Assembly (NCBI GenBank): GCA_049316905.1
Contig: JBMOJH010000010.1
Span: forward strand, 1 to 58,148
Length of the DNA stretch: 58,148 bases
Source of the DNA: CAIPVR01 sp049316905
Lineage (GTDB): Bacteria > Actinomycetota > Acidimicrobiia > Acidimicrobiales > Microtrichaceae
Direction of reading: 5' to 3'
Each line of letters starts with the position of its first letter. The stretch's first letter is position 1. The translations under genes and the position numbers were made by a program. Below, piece by piece: positions 8,083-15,646 of this stretch. Under the pieces are notes generated by a model. It saw only the letters and a list, made by a program, of their open reading frames with translations. It was not told where the DNA came from and did no database searches.

Positions 8083-8862
8083 TCACTTCGGCTGCATGCG
8101 GGTGCCGGTGTCGATGCGCACCGACTCGCCGTTGATGTAGCTGTTGCGGATCAGCTCCACGGCCAGCGACGCGTACTCCGACGCGTGGCCGAGGCGCTTG
8201 GGGAAGAGGGTGTCCTTCTTCAGGTGGTTCTTCATGTCCTCGTTGCCGCCGTAGATCGGCGTGTCGAAGAACCCGGGGATGATCGTGTTGACGCGGATGC
8301 CCACTGCGGCGAGGTCACGGGCGAGGACCAGGGTCATGCCCACCACGCCGGCCTTCGAGGCCGTGTAGGACACCTGGCCGATCTGGCCCTCGAGCGCCGC
8401 CACGGAGGCGGTGTTGACGATGGCGCCGCGGGCCCCGTCCTCGTCGACCGCGTCGGTGGTCGACATGGCGGTGGCGGCGAGCCGGGTCACGTTGAAGGTG
8501 CCGACGAGGTTGATGTCGATGACCTTCTTGAAGATCTCGAGGTCGTGGGCGGACTCGTAGGTGCCGTCACGGCCGATGGTGCGGGTGGCCCAGCCGATGC
8601 CGGCGGAGTTCACCACCGCGCGCAGCGGGCCCATCTCCTTGGCGGCCTCGACCGCCGCGATGACCTGCTCGGTGTCGGTCACATCCGCGGGGGCGAAGAT
8701 GCCACCCACCTCCTTGGCGAGGGCCTGGCCCTTCTCCTCCTGGCGGTCGAGGTCGAGCACGACGACGCGGGCGCCCTGCTCGGCGAGGGCACGCACGGCC
8801 GCCTCGCCGAGGCCCGAGGCCCCACCGGTGACGAGTGCAGAGGTTCCGTTGAGATCCAGCAT
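8083..8862 (-). CDS. HSD10-like 3-hydroxyacyl-CoA dehydrogenase (SDR)
   Basis: This 259-residue SDR shows the cofactor motif TGGASGLG, Asp after the second strand for NAD preference (VLDLDR), the NSAG motif, catalytic SYTASKAG and the extended insert typical of type-II 3-hydroxyacyl-CoA dehydrogenase/HSD17B10 (AMSTTDAVDEDGARGAIVNT). It probably oxidises 3-hydroxyacyl-CoA in fatty-acid or branched-chain breakdown. The ATG at 8862 is 7 nt from a TACAGT -10 box, which suggests a leaderless mRNA. A TetR-type operator sits next to the -10, which fits control by an acyl-CoA responsive repressor encoded elsewhere. Confidence 0.87.
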   Translation of the reverse strand: MLDLNGTSALVTGGASGLGEAAVRALAEQGARVVVLDLDRQEEKGQALAKEVGGIFAPADVTDTEQVIAAVEAAKEMGPLRAVVNSAGIGWATRTIGRDGTYESAHDLEIFKKVIDINLVGTFNVTRLAATAMSTTDAVDEDGARGAIVNTASVAALEGQIGQVSYTASKAGVVGMTLVLARDLAAVGIRVNTIIPGFFDTPIYGGNEDMKNHLKKDTLFPKRLGHASEYASLAVELIRNSYINGESVRIDTGTRMQPK

Positions 8863-8869
8863 GCGGGGA

Positions 8870-8875
8870 ACTGTA
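8870..8875 (-). promoter_or_regulatory. -10 box (TACAGT) of the HSD10-like gene
   Basis: TACAGT on the minus strand ends 7 nt before the ATG, giving a predicted leaderless transcript. The adjacent palindrome at 8876-8891 would block it. Confidence 0.45.
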
Positions 8876-8891
8876 TTGACCGACCGGTCAA
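8876..8891. promoter_or_regulatory. TetR-type operator palindrome
   Basis: TTGACC-GACC-GGTCAA is a perfect 6-bp inverted repeat with a 4-bp spacer, directly upstream of the -10 box. Operators with a GACCGNCCGGTC-like core are typical of TetR-family regulators of fatty-acid, sterol or aromatic acyl-CoA catabolism in actinobacteria. The regulator is not in the window. Confidence 0.6.
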
Positions 8892-8961
8892 GATCCCAAA
8901 CCCGTCCCGGGCGACCCGGGCCGACTCCTCACACCACACCCCGGGCGGCCGACGGGATCAC

Positions 8962-10527
8962 ATGCCCGACACCGGAACGACCCCGTCGACCACCGCCCCG
9001 CCCATCGCCGCCCCGACCGGGACCGGCACATCCGGGACCGCCGCACCGGGGACGTACGCCCCCACCTGGGACTCGGTGGCCGAGCACCCCGTGCCGGACT
9101 GGTTCGAGGACGCCAAGCTCGGCGTCTTCCTGCACTGGGGCCTGTACTCGGTGCCGGGATGGGCCCCGCAGGTGGCGGACATCCAGGAGCTCCTCCACGA
9201 CCACGGGCCCCGGGCGATGCTGCACCAGAACCCGTATGCGGAGTGGTACCGGAACTCGATGCAACTCGAGGACAGCCCGACCTGGCGGCACCACCGCGAC
9301 ACCTACGGCGAGGACTTCCCCTACGACGGCTTCCGGGACGCGTTCGACGAGGGCAGCGACGCCGCCGACCTCGACGCCCTCGCCGGGGTGTGCGCGGATG
9401 CCGGCGCCCGCTACGTGGTGCTCACCACGAAGCACCACGAGGGCTTCACACTGTGGCCCGCGTCGCTCCCCCACCCCCACAAGGGCGCCTACCACGCCCG
9501 TCGTGACCTGGTCGGCGAGCTGGGTGAGGCGGTCCGGGCGCGGGACCTCCGGATGGGTCTCTACTACTCGGGCGGCTACGACTGGCCCTACAACGACGCG
9601 GTCATGTCCAACCCTGCGGACGCCACGCTCGCGGTGCCGGTCGGGCGCGCCTACCTCGAGTACGCCACCGCCCATGTTCGGGAGCTGATCGACCGCTACC
9701 GGCCGTCGGTGCTGTGGAACGACATCTGCTGGCCGGGCGGCGGGAACCTCGCCGAGCTGTTCGCGCACTACTACAACACCGTGCCCGACGGAGTGGTCAA
9801 CGACCGCTGGCTGGAGCCCAACCTCCCCCGCAACGCGGTCACCGACACCGTGATGCGCGGCATGGGCGACGCGATGCAGGTGGCATGGCGCTTCCTTCCC
9901 GACGGCTGGAAGTCGCTCACGTTCCCCGGTGCCCCGCACTACGACTTCAACACGCCCGAGTACACGAGCTTCGACGACGTGGTCGAGAAGAAGTGGGAGG
10001 CCACCCGTGGCGTGGGCCACTCGTTCGGCGCCAACCGCAACGAGCGGCCCGAGGACATCGTGACGGCCACCGAGCTGGTCCGGAGCTTCTGCGACATCGT
10101 GTCGAAGAACGGCAACCTGCTGATCGGCATCGGACCCGACGCGACGGGCCGCATCCCCGACGAGCAGCAGGTGCCGCTGCGGGGCCTCGGCGACTGGATG
10201 CGGGTGAACGCCCCCGCCGTGGTGGGCACACGGCCGTGGACCCGGGCCGAGGGCACCACGACCGAGGGCACCGACGTGCGCTTCACCCGGAAGGGCGACA
10301 CGGTGTTCGCGCTCCTCGTGGACCCGCCCGGTGTGCGCACCGTCGGCCTGCGCGGCGTCGATGCCCGCGAGGTCCGCACGGTGCGGCTGCTGGGTTCGGA
10401 GGAGCCGCTCGAGTGGTCGGTCGGATCGGACGGCGTCCCCACCGTGACCCTGCCCGAGCGACTGCCCGTGTCGCCCGTCCACGCCCTGGAGTTCGGCGGA
10501 GGCCTCCGCCCCACCCCCGCCTCCTGA
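8962..10527 (+). CDS. GH29 alpha-L-fucosidase
   Basis: The 521-residue protein is a glycoside hydrolase of family 29. It has the N-terminal WFEDAKLGVFLHWGLYSVPGW, the conserved YVVLTTKHHEGF, the strand with MGLYYSGGYDW, the likely nucleophile Asp in SVLWNDICWPGG and late SKNGNLLIGIGPDATGRIP. A C-terminal beta domain of about 80 residues follows. There is no signal peptide, only a Thr/Pro/Ala-rich N-terminus, so a cytoplasmic enzyme acting on imported fucosides is inferred. The start is the ATG at 8962; an upstream frame extension is not supported. No sugar transporter is nearby. Confidence 0.88.
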   Translation: MPDTGTTPSTTAPPIAAPTGTGTSGTAAPGTYAPTWDSVAEHPVPDWFEDAKLGVFLHWGLYSVPGWAPQVADIQELLHDHGPRAMLHQNPYAEWYRNSMQLEDSPTWRHHRDTYGEDFPYDGFRDAFDEGSDAADLDALAGVCADAGARYVVLTTKHHEGFTLWPASLPHPHKGAYHARRDLVGELGEAVRARDLRMGLYYSGGYDWPYNDAVMSNPADATLAVPVGRAYLEYATAHVRELIDRYRPSVLWNDICWPGGGNLAELFAHYYNTVPDGVVNDRWLEPNLPRNAVTDTVMRGMGDAMQVAWRFLPDGWKSLTFPGAPHYDFNTPEYTSFDDVVEKKWEATRGVGHSFGANRNERPEDIVTATELVRSFCDIVSKNGNLLIGIGPDATGRIPDEQQVPLRGLGDWMRVNAPAVVGTRPWTRAEGTTTEGTDVRFTRKGDTVFALLVDPPGVRTVGLRGVDAREVRTVRLLGSEEPLEWSVGSDGVPTVTLPERLPVSPVHALEFGGGLRPTPAS

Positions 10528-10543
10528 CACCTTCCTGCCGGGA

Positions 10544-10571
10544 CGGGACCGGCGGGCGGCAGCCGGTCCCG
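10544..10571. terminator. Bidirectional hairpin between fucosidase and hyuB
   Basis: A perfect 9-bp stem (CGGGACCGG / CCGGTCCCG) with a 10-nt loop fills the 46-bp gap between the two converging stop codons. Confidence 0.6.
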
Positions 10572-10573
10572 CC

Positions 10574-12148
10574 TCAGGCCGGCGGACCCCACCCGCCGCC
10601 GCCGGGGGTGAGCATCCGGAGGACATCACCGGCCCCCAGCCGGATGGTGCACTTGTCGGCCAGCCGCTCCGCCCGGGCCTCGTCGCCGCCCGGCAGGAGC
10701 CAGTTCTCCCCCACCGCGCCCGGACCGCCACCGGCGAGACCCCACGGCGGCGACACTCGCCGCTCGGTGATCAGCGACACCACCACGTCCTCGAGCACGA
10801 GCAGCTCCCGCTCGATGCCCTCCCCACCCGGTGCGAGGCCGGCACCGCCGCTGCCCCGCCGCAGGCGCTGGCGCAGCACCCGCATCGGGTAGGCGCGCTC
10901 GAGCGCTTCCACCGGCGTGTTCCGGGTGTTGGTCATGCCGGTGTGCACACCGCTCATGCCGGGCCGGGCAACGGCACCCGGGAACCCCGGTCGCGGGGGA
11001 CGACCGCCCTGCCCGCCGCCGACGGTCTCGTAGTACACCCACGCGGCGCCCGAGACCCCGGGGTGGGCGGTCCCGATGAGCACGTTGTTCATCGTCCCCT
11101 GCGACGCGGCGCCCACGCGATCGGGAACGGCCCCCGCCAGCGCCCGGAGGCACACGTCCGCGATCCGCTGGGACACCTCGACGTTGCCGGCGCCCACCGC
11201 CGCGGGGAACGTGGCCGCCACCAGGGTGCCGGGCGGAGCCACCACCTCCACCGGACGCAGCACTCCGGCGTTGGCCGGCAGGTCGGGGTCGAGCGCGGCG
11301 CGCACCGCGAACGAGACGCAGCTCACCGTGACCGCCTCGGGCGCGTTCACGTTGCCGGGCCGCTGGGCGTCGGTTCCGGTGAAGTCCACCGTGAGGCGCC
11401 CGTCGCGGTGGCGCACCGTGCAGACGATGCGGGCGGGGTCGGACCCGTCCGCTCCGGCCGCGGTGGAGTCGAGGACGTCGGAGGCGGTCCACTCGCCCTC
11501 GCCCAGGCGGTCGAGCGCGGCCCGGCAGCACCGCTCTCCGTGCTCGAGCACCTCGTGGAACGACGACGGTGACAGCCGGGCGAGGCGGGCGACCCCCACG
11601 GCGTTCGCTCCGAGCTGCGCGTCGAGGTCCCCGGCGCGCTCGTCGGGAGTGCGCGAACTCGCGAGCACGACGGCGACCGTGTCGTCGGTGACACGGACCG
11701 GCGGCAGCCGGAGGCCCTCCTGCTGGATCTCGGTGGCGTCGGCGGGGAGGGAGCCGGGTGCCGCTCCGCCGAGGTCGGCGTGGTGGGCGCGGTTCGCGGC
11801 CCAGCCGATCAGCTCGCCGTCCACCCAGCACGGCGCCACGAGCGTGAGGTCGTTGAGGTGGGTGCCGCCCTCGTAGGGGTCGTTCACCATCGCCTGCTCG
11901 CCGGGCCCGAGCGAGGTGCCGAACCGGGCGATCACCGCAGCCACCGATGCCGGGAGCGACCCGAGGTGCACCGGGATGTGCGCGGCCTGGGCGAGCATGC
12001 GGCCCTCCGCGTCGAACACCGCGGCCGAGCAGTCGGCGCGCTCCTTGATGTTGGGGCTGAACGCAGCGCGCTGGAGCACGGCGCCCATCTCCTCGGCGAT
12101 GCCGGTGAGGCGGGCGATGAGCACCTGCAGGTCGGCGGCGCCGCTCAT
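10574..12148 (-). CDS. hyuB: Hydantoinase B/oxoprolinase family protein
   Basis: This 524-residue protein is the HyuB partner of an ATP-dependent hydantoinase/5-oxoprolinase. It has typical HyuB segments: SPNIKERADCSAAVFDAEGRMLAQ, HIPVHLGSLP, NDPYEGGTHLNDLTLV, DFTGTDAQ.PGNVNAPEAVT and a Gly-rich TPGGGGWG terminus. With HyuA it would hydrolyse a cyclic amide (hydantoin, N-methylhydantoin or 5-oxoproline) using ATP. The ATG at 12148 overlaps the hyuA stop (ATGA), so the pair is coupled. The substrate is not decided. Confidence 0.9.
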   Translation of the reverse strand: MSGAADLQVLIARLTGIAEEMGAVLQRAAFSPNIKERADCSAAVFDAEGRMLAQAAHIPVHLGSLPASVAAVIARFGTSLGPGEQAMVNDPYEGGTHLNDLTLVAPCWVDGELIGWAANRAHHADLGGAAPGSLPADATEIQQEGLRLPPVRVTDDTVAVVLASSRTPDERAGDLDAQLGANAVGVARLARLSPSSFHEVLEHGERCCRAALDRLGEGEWTASDVLDSTAAGADGSDPARIVCTVRHRDGRLTVDFTGTDAQRPGNVNAPEAVTVSCVSFAVRAALDPDLPANAGVLRPVEVVAPPGTLVAATFPAAVGAGNVEVSQRIADVCLRALAGAVPDRVGAASQGTMNNVLIGTAHPGVSGAAWVYYETVGGGQGGRPPRPGFPGAVARPGMSGVHTGMTNTRNTPVEALERAYPMRVLRQRLRRGSGGAGLAPGGEGIERELLVLEDVVVSLITERRVSPPWGLAGGGPGAVGENWLLPGGDEARAERLADKCTIRLGAGDVLRMLTPGGGGWGPPA

Positions 12149-13953
12149 GCCTCCGCCCTCCGGCGGAGCACGAGGGAGCCCAGGGCGCCCTCGCTGCCGA
12201 CCCAGCCCTGCGGCACCCAGATGGTGCAGTCGTCGCGGACCAGTGCGACGGGCCCCACCACCGGCTCGGGCCAGCGGCCGGCCCATGCGGCGAGGACCTC
12301 CTCGATCGCGGCCGGCGCCGGGAGCGTCGCCACCGCCCGGACCGCGGTGACCTCCACGGGGTGCCCCGGCCGGTCGTAGCCGTTGCGGGCGCGGTGCTCC
12401 GCAGCGAACCCGGAGGGGTCGATCACGGTGAGCTCGTGGCTCTGCCCGGCGTACCGCGCGTCCACGAACGTCCGGACCGTGGCACCGGGGAGGAGTGCCA
12501 CGGCCTCGGCCGCGAGCGCGGCGAGGTCGTCGTCGAGCCCGGAGGGGTCACCCGGTCGGGCCCGGGACCGCACCAGCTCGCGGCGGCGCGGCGAGGTGAG
12601 CAGCCCCACCGCCGAGAGCACCCCGGCGGCCGCGGGGACGATCACGGCGGCCATGCCGAGCGAGTCGGCGAGGCCGCACGCGTGCAACGGCCCCGCACCT
12701 CCGAATGCCACCAGCGCCAGGCCCGCCGGGTCCACGCCGCGTTCGACCGACACCCGACGAACCGCCTGCTCCATCCCGGCCTCCACCACCCGGATCACGC
12801 CCTCTGCGTCCACGCCCGCGGCCGCGAGCGCCGTGATCGCGGCACCGTGGTCCAGCGCCCCGATGCCCGACAGCCCCACCCCCGCCGGCAGTCGCCCGGC
12901 CACCAGGTCGGCATCGGTGACGGTGGGGAGCGTCCCGCCCCGGCCGTAGCAGGCCGGCCCGGGCACCGCGCCGGCGGAGGCCGGACCCACCACGAGCGCG
13001 CCCCCTGCGTCGAGGTGGGCGATGCTGCCGCCACCCGCCCCGACCGTGTGGACGTCGACCGACGGGAGCCGCACGGGGCGACCGGCCACCTCGTGCTGGG
13101 CCACCTCGGCCGGCGCGCCGTCGAGGACGAGGCACACGTCGGTGCTGGTGCCACCCATGTCGAAGCTCACGGCGTCGGGGAACCCGCACGCCGCCGCGAC
13201 CGCGGCGGCGGCCCGGGCACCGGCGGCCGGACCCGACAGCAGGAGCGAGGCGGGCGAGGCCGCGGCCGCATCGAGGCCGACCAGTCCACCGGCGGACGTC
13301 ATCACCGCCACCTCACCGGCCTCGCCCGCGAGCCCGGCCAGGTAGGGGCCGCACACCGGCCGGAGCGCGGCGTTGAGCACCGTGGTGACGGTGCGCTCGA
13401 ACTCGCGGAACTCCGGCGACACCTCGTGGCTGGCGGAGACGTCCCATCCGAGGGCGCGCAGTCGGGCGGCCACCTCCCGTTCGTGGGCGGGCTCGAGGTC
13501 CGCGTGCAGCAGGCACACGGCCACGGCCTCCACGCCGTCGGCCGGGCGGGGCAGTTCGGGACCGAGCGGCACGAGGACCGCGCCGGCGGCGTCGAGGCGC
13601 TCGTGCACCTCCAGACGGTCCTCCCGCCCCACCAACGGTTCGGGTCGGTCGTGCCACGGGTCGTAGAGCGACGGACGCTGCTGGCGGCCGATCTCCACCA
13701 CGTCCGCGAAGCCCTCCGTGGTGACGAGGGCCACCCGGGCGAGGCGGCCCTCCAGCACGGCGTTGGTGGCCACGGTGGTGCCGTGCGCCAGCAGTTCCGG
13801 CCGAGAACCGCCGCCGGTGAGGCCCGCCACGCCGTCGCGCACCGCGGCCCCCGGATCCGCCGGTGTGCTCGGGATCTTCAGGATCCGTCCATCCGTGCCG
13901 ACCACATCGGTGAAGGTTCCGCCGCTGTCGGCCCCGATCAACACCCGACGCAC
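12145..13953 (-). CDS. hyuA: Hydantoinase/oxoprolinase A subunit
   Basis: The 602-residue protein has the N-terminal actin-like ATPase fold of HyuA: IGADSGGTFTDVV, HGTTVATNAVLEGR, GFADVVEIGRQ, then VSFDMGGTSTDVCLV and VGAGGGSIA. The C-terminal region includes ALVAFGGAGPLHACGLAD. The GTG at 13953 is preferred; a second GTG at 13944 is possible. It is divergent from a J-domain gene with only 39 bp between the starts, so the promoters must overlap. HyuA-HyuB spacing and order are canonical. Confidence 0.9.
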   Translation of the reverse strand: MRRVLIGADSGGTFTDVVGTDGRILKIPSTPADPGAAVRDGVAGLTGGGSRPELLAHGTTVATNAVLEGRLARVALVTTEGFADVVEIGRQQRPSLYDPWHDRPEPLVGREDRLEVHERLDAAGAVLVPLGPELPRPADGVEAVAVCLLHADLEPAHEREVAARLRALGWDVSASHEVSPEFREFERTVTTVLNAALRPVCGPYLAGLAGEAGEVAVMTSAGGLVGLDAAAASPASLLLSGPAAGARAAAAVAAACGFPDAVSFDMGGTSTDVCLVLDGAPAEVAQHEVAGRPVRLPSVDVHTVGAGGGSIAHLDAGGALVVGPASAGAVPGPACYGRGGTLPTVTDADLVAGRLPAGVGLSGIGALDHGAAITALAAAGVDAEGVIRVVEAGMEQAVRRVSVERGVDPAGLALVAFGGAGPLHACGLADSLGMAAVIVPAAAGVLSAVGLLTSPRRRELVRSRARPGDPSGLDDDLAALAAEAVALLPGATVRTFVDARYAGQSHELTVIDPSGFAAEHRARNGYDRPGHPVEVTAVRAVATLPAPAAIEEVLAAWAGRWPEPVVGPVALVRDDCTIWVPQGWVGSEGALGSLVLRRRAEA

Positions 13954-13992
13954 GGTAGCGGGACACCATCGCGACACCCGCCCGGAGGACCG

Positions 13993-14475
13993 ATGTCCGA
14001 CACCGTCGATGACGACCCGACCATCGCCCGCCTCGCCGCGCACCGCGTGCCGGGCGGGACGCCCCACCTGCCGCGCCTCTCGGGGGCCGCCTCCATGCCG
14101 TTGCCCGAGCCGGAGCCCGACGAGGCCCCGTCGGTGGTAATGGTGACCGAGGGCTTCACCGACGAGGGCGTCAGGTCGTCGGCCACGGGGTCGTTCACCG
14201 ACTGGTCCACGACGGAGTCCCTCTTCTGGGGCCACGAGGACGCGTCGGACGCGGACGACGAGCGGGCCTCGCCGCCGGACCCGTACTCGGCGCTGTGCGT
14301 CGATCCCGACGCGAGCTGGGCGGAGGTCCGCCGGGCGCACCGCAAGCTGCTCGCCGAGCTCCATCCCGACCGGTTCGTGACCGCCTCGGAGGAGGAACGC
14401 CGCGAGGCGGCCCGACGCCTGGGTGACGCGAACCAGGCGTTCCACCAGCTGTCGCGGGAGCGCAAGGAGCGCTGA
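13993..14475 (+). CDS. Short J-domain (DnaJ-like) protein
   Basis: The 160-residue protein has a disordered acidic N-terminus (residues 1-95) and a C-terminal J-domain with PYSALCVDPDASWAEVRRAHRKLLAELHPDR, including the His-Pro-Asp tripeptide needed to stimulate DnaK ATPase. The other DnaJ parts (Gly/Phe region, zinc fingers) are absent, so it is a type III J-protein. GGAGGA sits 3 nt before the ATG at 13993, which is close but convincing. The partner chaperone and client are unknown. Confidence 0.85.
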   Translation: MSDTVDDDPTIARLAAHRVPGGTPHLPRLSGAASMPLPEPEPDEAPSVVMVTEGFTDEGVRSSATGSFTDWSTTESLFWGHEDASDADDERASPPDPYSALCVDPDASWAEVRRAHRKLLAELHPDRFVTASEEERREAARRLGDANQAFHQLSRERKER

Positions 14476-14484
14476 GACCGCGCC

Positions 14485-14511
14485 CGGGTCGGGCGGACGG
14501 CGAACGACCCG
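14485..14511. terminator. Hairpin between J-domain gene and rnhA
   Basis: CGGGTCG and CGACCCG form a perfect 7-bp stem around a 13-nt loop in the 60-bp gap between the convergent stops. Confidence 0.45.
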
Positions 14512-14535
14512 ACGGCCGAGGGATCAGGGGTCGAC

Positions 14536-15591
14536 TCAGAGGTCGAGGACCCAGACCTCCTCGCCGAGGGCCTCCTCGAACCGGCGGAGCAGCAGCTCCG
14601 CCTCCGGGTCGTCACCGTCGGTGAGCACCACGGCGGCCGCCGCGTTGGCCCGGAGCCACCCGTCGCGACGGGCGAGCGCTGCCCGCCGCCCCTCGGGGTC
14701 GGGCGGTCGTCGACGCTCCAGCACGACCACCCCGTCGGCACCTGCCACGGACTCGTCGAACGCCCGGCGTTCCGCCGCCGGACGCCCGCCCACCGGATCC
14801 GGGTACGGCAGCACCGCCACGTAGGGCACGCCGGCCGCAAGGGCGGCCCGCGCCGCCAGCTCCTCGGCGCCGGGACGGAGCCCCGTGAGCACCACCAGGT
14901 CGGGGGCGAGCTCCCGTTGGGCGGCCAGGACCTCGGTCAGGCGCCGGGTGGCCGTGGCGCCGCGGGGCGAACCGGCGAGCGCCCGGTCCCGGACCCCCAC
15001 CACGGCCACCGGCCGACCCGGCGGGACCCGCCCGTCGCGCGGTGTGATGGTCGGCGCGGTCGTGGTCGCGGTCGGCGCGGTCGCGGTCGCGGTCGCCCGG
15101 CCGGGACGGTCGGGCGGGCCAAGCTGATCCTCGGCCGGCGGCGTGGCGCCGGCGGCGCCGTGACCGGCGTGCGACGCCCGCACGGCGAGGCGGTCCACCA
15201 CGTCGTTCATCGGATCACCGCCGTGGCCCTTCACCCACCGCAGCTCGAGGTCGGCCCGGTCGCGGAAGTGGGGCACGAGCCGTTCCCACAGGTCGCGGTT
15301 GGCCACCGGGTCCTTCTTCGCGTTGCGCCAGCCCCGGCGCAGCCACCCCTCCCACCAGCGGTCGCGCCAGCAGTGCACCACGTAGGTGGAGTCCGACACG
15401 ATCACCAACGCGCCGGGGTGCGCCTCGGCCGCCTCGAGCGCGGCGGTGATCTCCATGCGCTGGTTGGTGGTGTCGGGATCGTGGCCCGATGCCCACGCGC
15501 CACCGGGCTCGGCCCACGCCCAGCCGCCCGGCCCGGGGTTCCCCCGGCACGCGCCGTCGGTGTACACCACGACGGGTTCGAGGTCGGCCAC
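14536..15591 (-). CDS. rnhA: Ribonuclease HI fused to a SLOG/Rossmann-like domain
   Basis: Residues 1-150 are RNase HI, which cuts RNA in RNA-DNA hybrids: Asp12 (YTDGACRGNPG), Glu47 (NQRMEIT), Asp67 (VSDSTY), His123 (VKGHGG) and Asp133 (MNDVVDRLA) are all present. A low-complexity Thr/Ala linker (about 165-190, built from repeated GCGGTC-like DNA) leads to a C-terminal domain (about 200-351) with VAVVGVRDRALAG, LAPDLVVLTGLRPGAEELAARAALAAG and GVPYVAVLPYPDP. That order resembles nucleotide-binding SLOG/DprA-like folds. Usual RNase HI length is about 150, so this is more than doubled. The GTG at 15591 lies 6 nt after TACTCT, so the mRNA may be leaderless. RNase H is sure; the second domain is a fold guess. 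Confidence 0.88.
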   Translation of the reverse strand: MADLEPVVVYTDGACRGNPGPGGWAWAEPGGAWASGHDPDTTNQRMEITAALEAAEAHPGALVIVSDSTYVVHCWRDRWWEGWLRRGWRNAKKDPVANRDLWERLVPHFRDRADLELRWVKGHGGDPMNDVVDRLAVRASHAGHGAAGATPPAEDQLGPPDRPGRATATATAPTATTTAPTITPRDGRVPPGRPVAVVGVRDRALAGSPRGATATRRLTEVLAAQRELAPDLVVLTGLRPGAEELAARAALAAGVPYVAVLPYPDPVGGRPAAERRAFDESVAGADGVVVLERRRPPDPEGRRAALARRDGWLRANAAAAVVLTDGDDPEAELLLRRFEEALGEEVWVLDL

Positions 15592-15617
15592 CGCCGGAGA
15601 GTACCGGTCCCTAAGGT
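15592..15617. promoter_or_regulatory. Back-to-back promoters of rnhA and aceE
   Basis: On the minus strand TACTCT (15598-15603) is 6 nt from the rnhA GTG. On the plus strand TAAGGT (15612-15617) would start an aceE mRNA with a leader of about 23 nt and a GGAGA ribosome site. Only 55 bp separate the two start codons. Confidence 0.4.
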
Positions 15618-15646
15618 GGGTGCCCCGCCCCACCGGAGACCCGCCC

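Noticed and set aside
15386..15646. N-terminal extension of AceE
   Set aside because: It overlaps rnhA and both promoters; the AceE family starts at the ATG at 15647.
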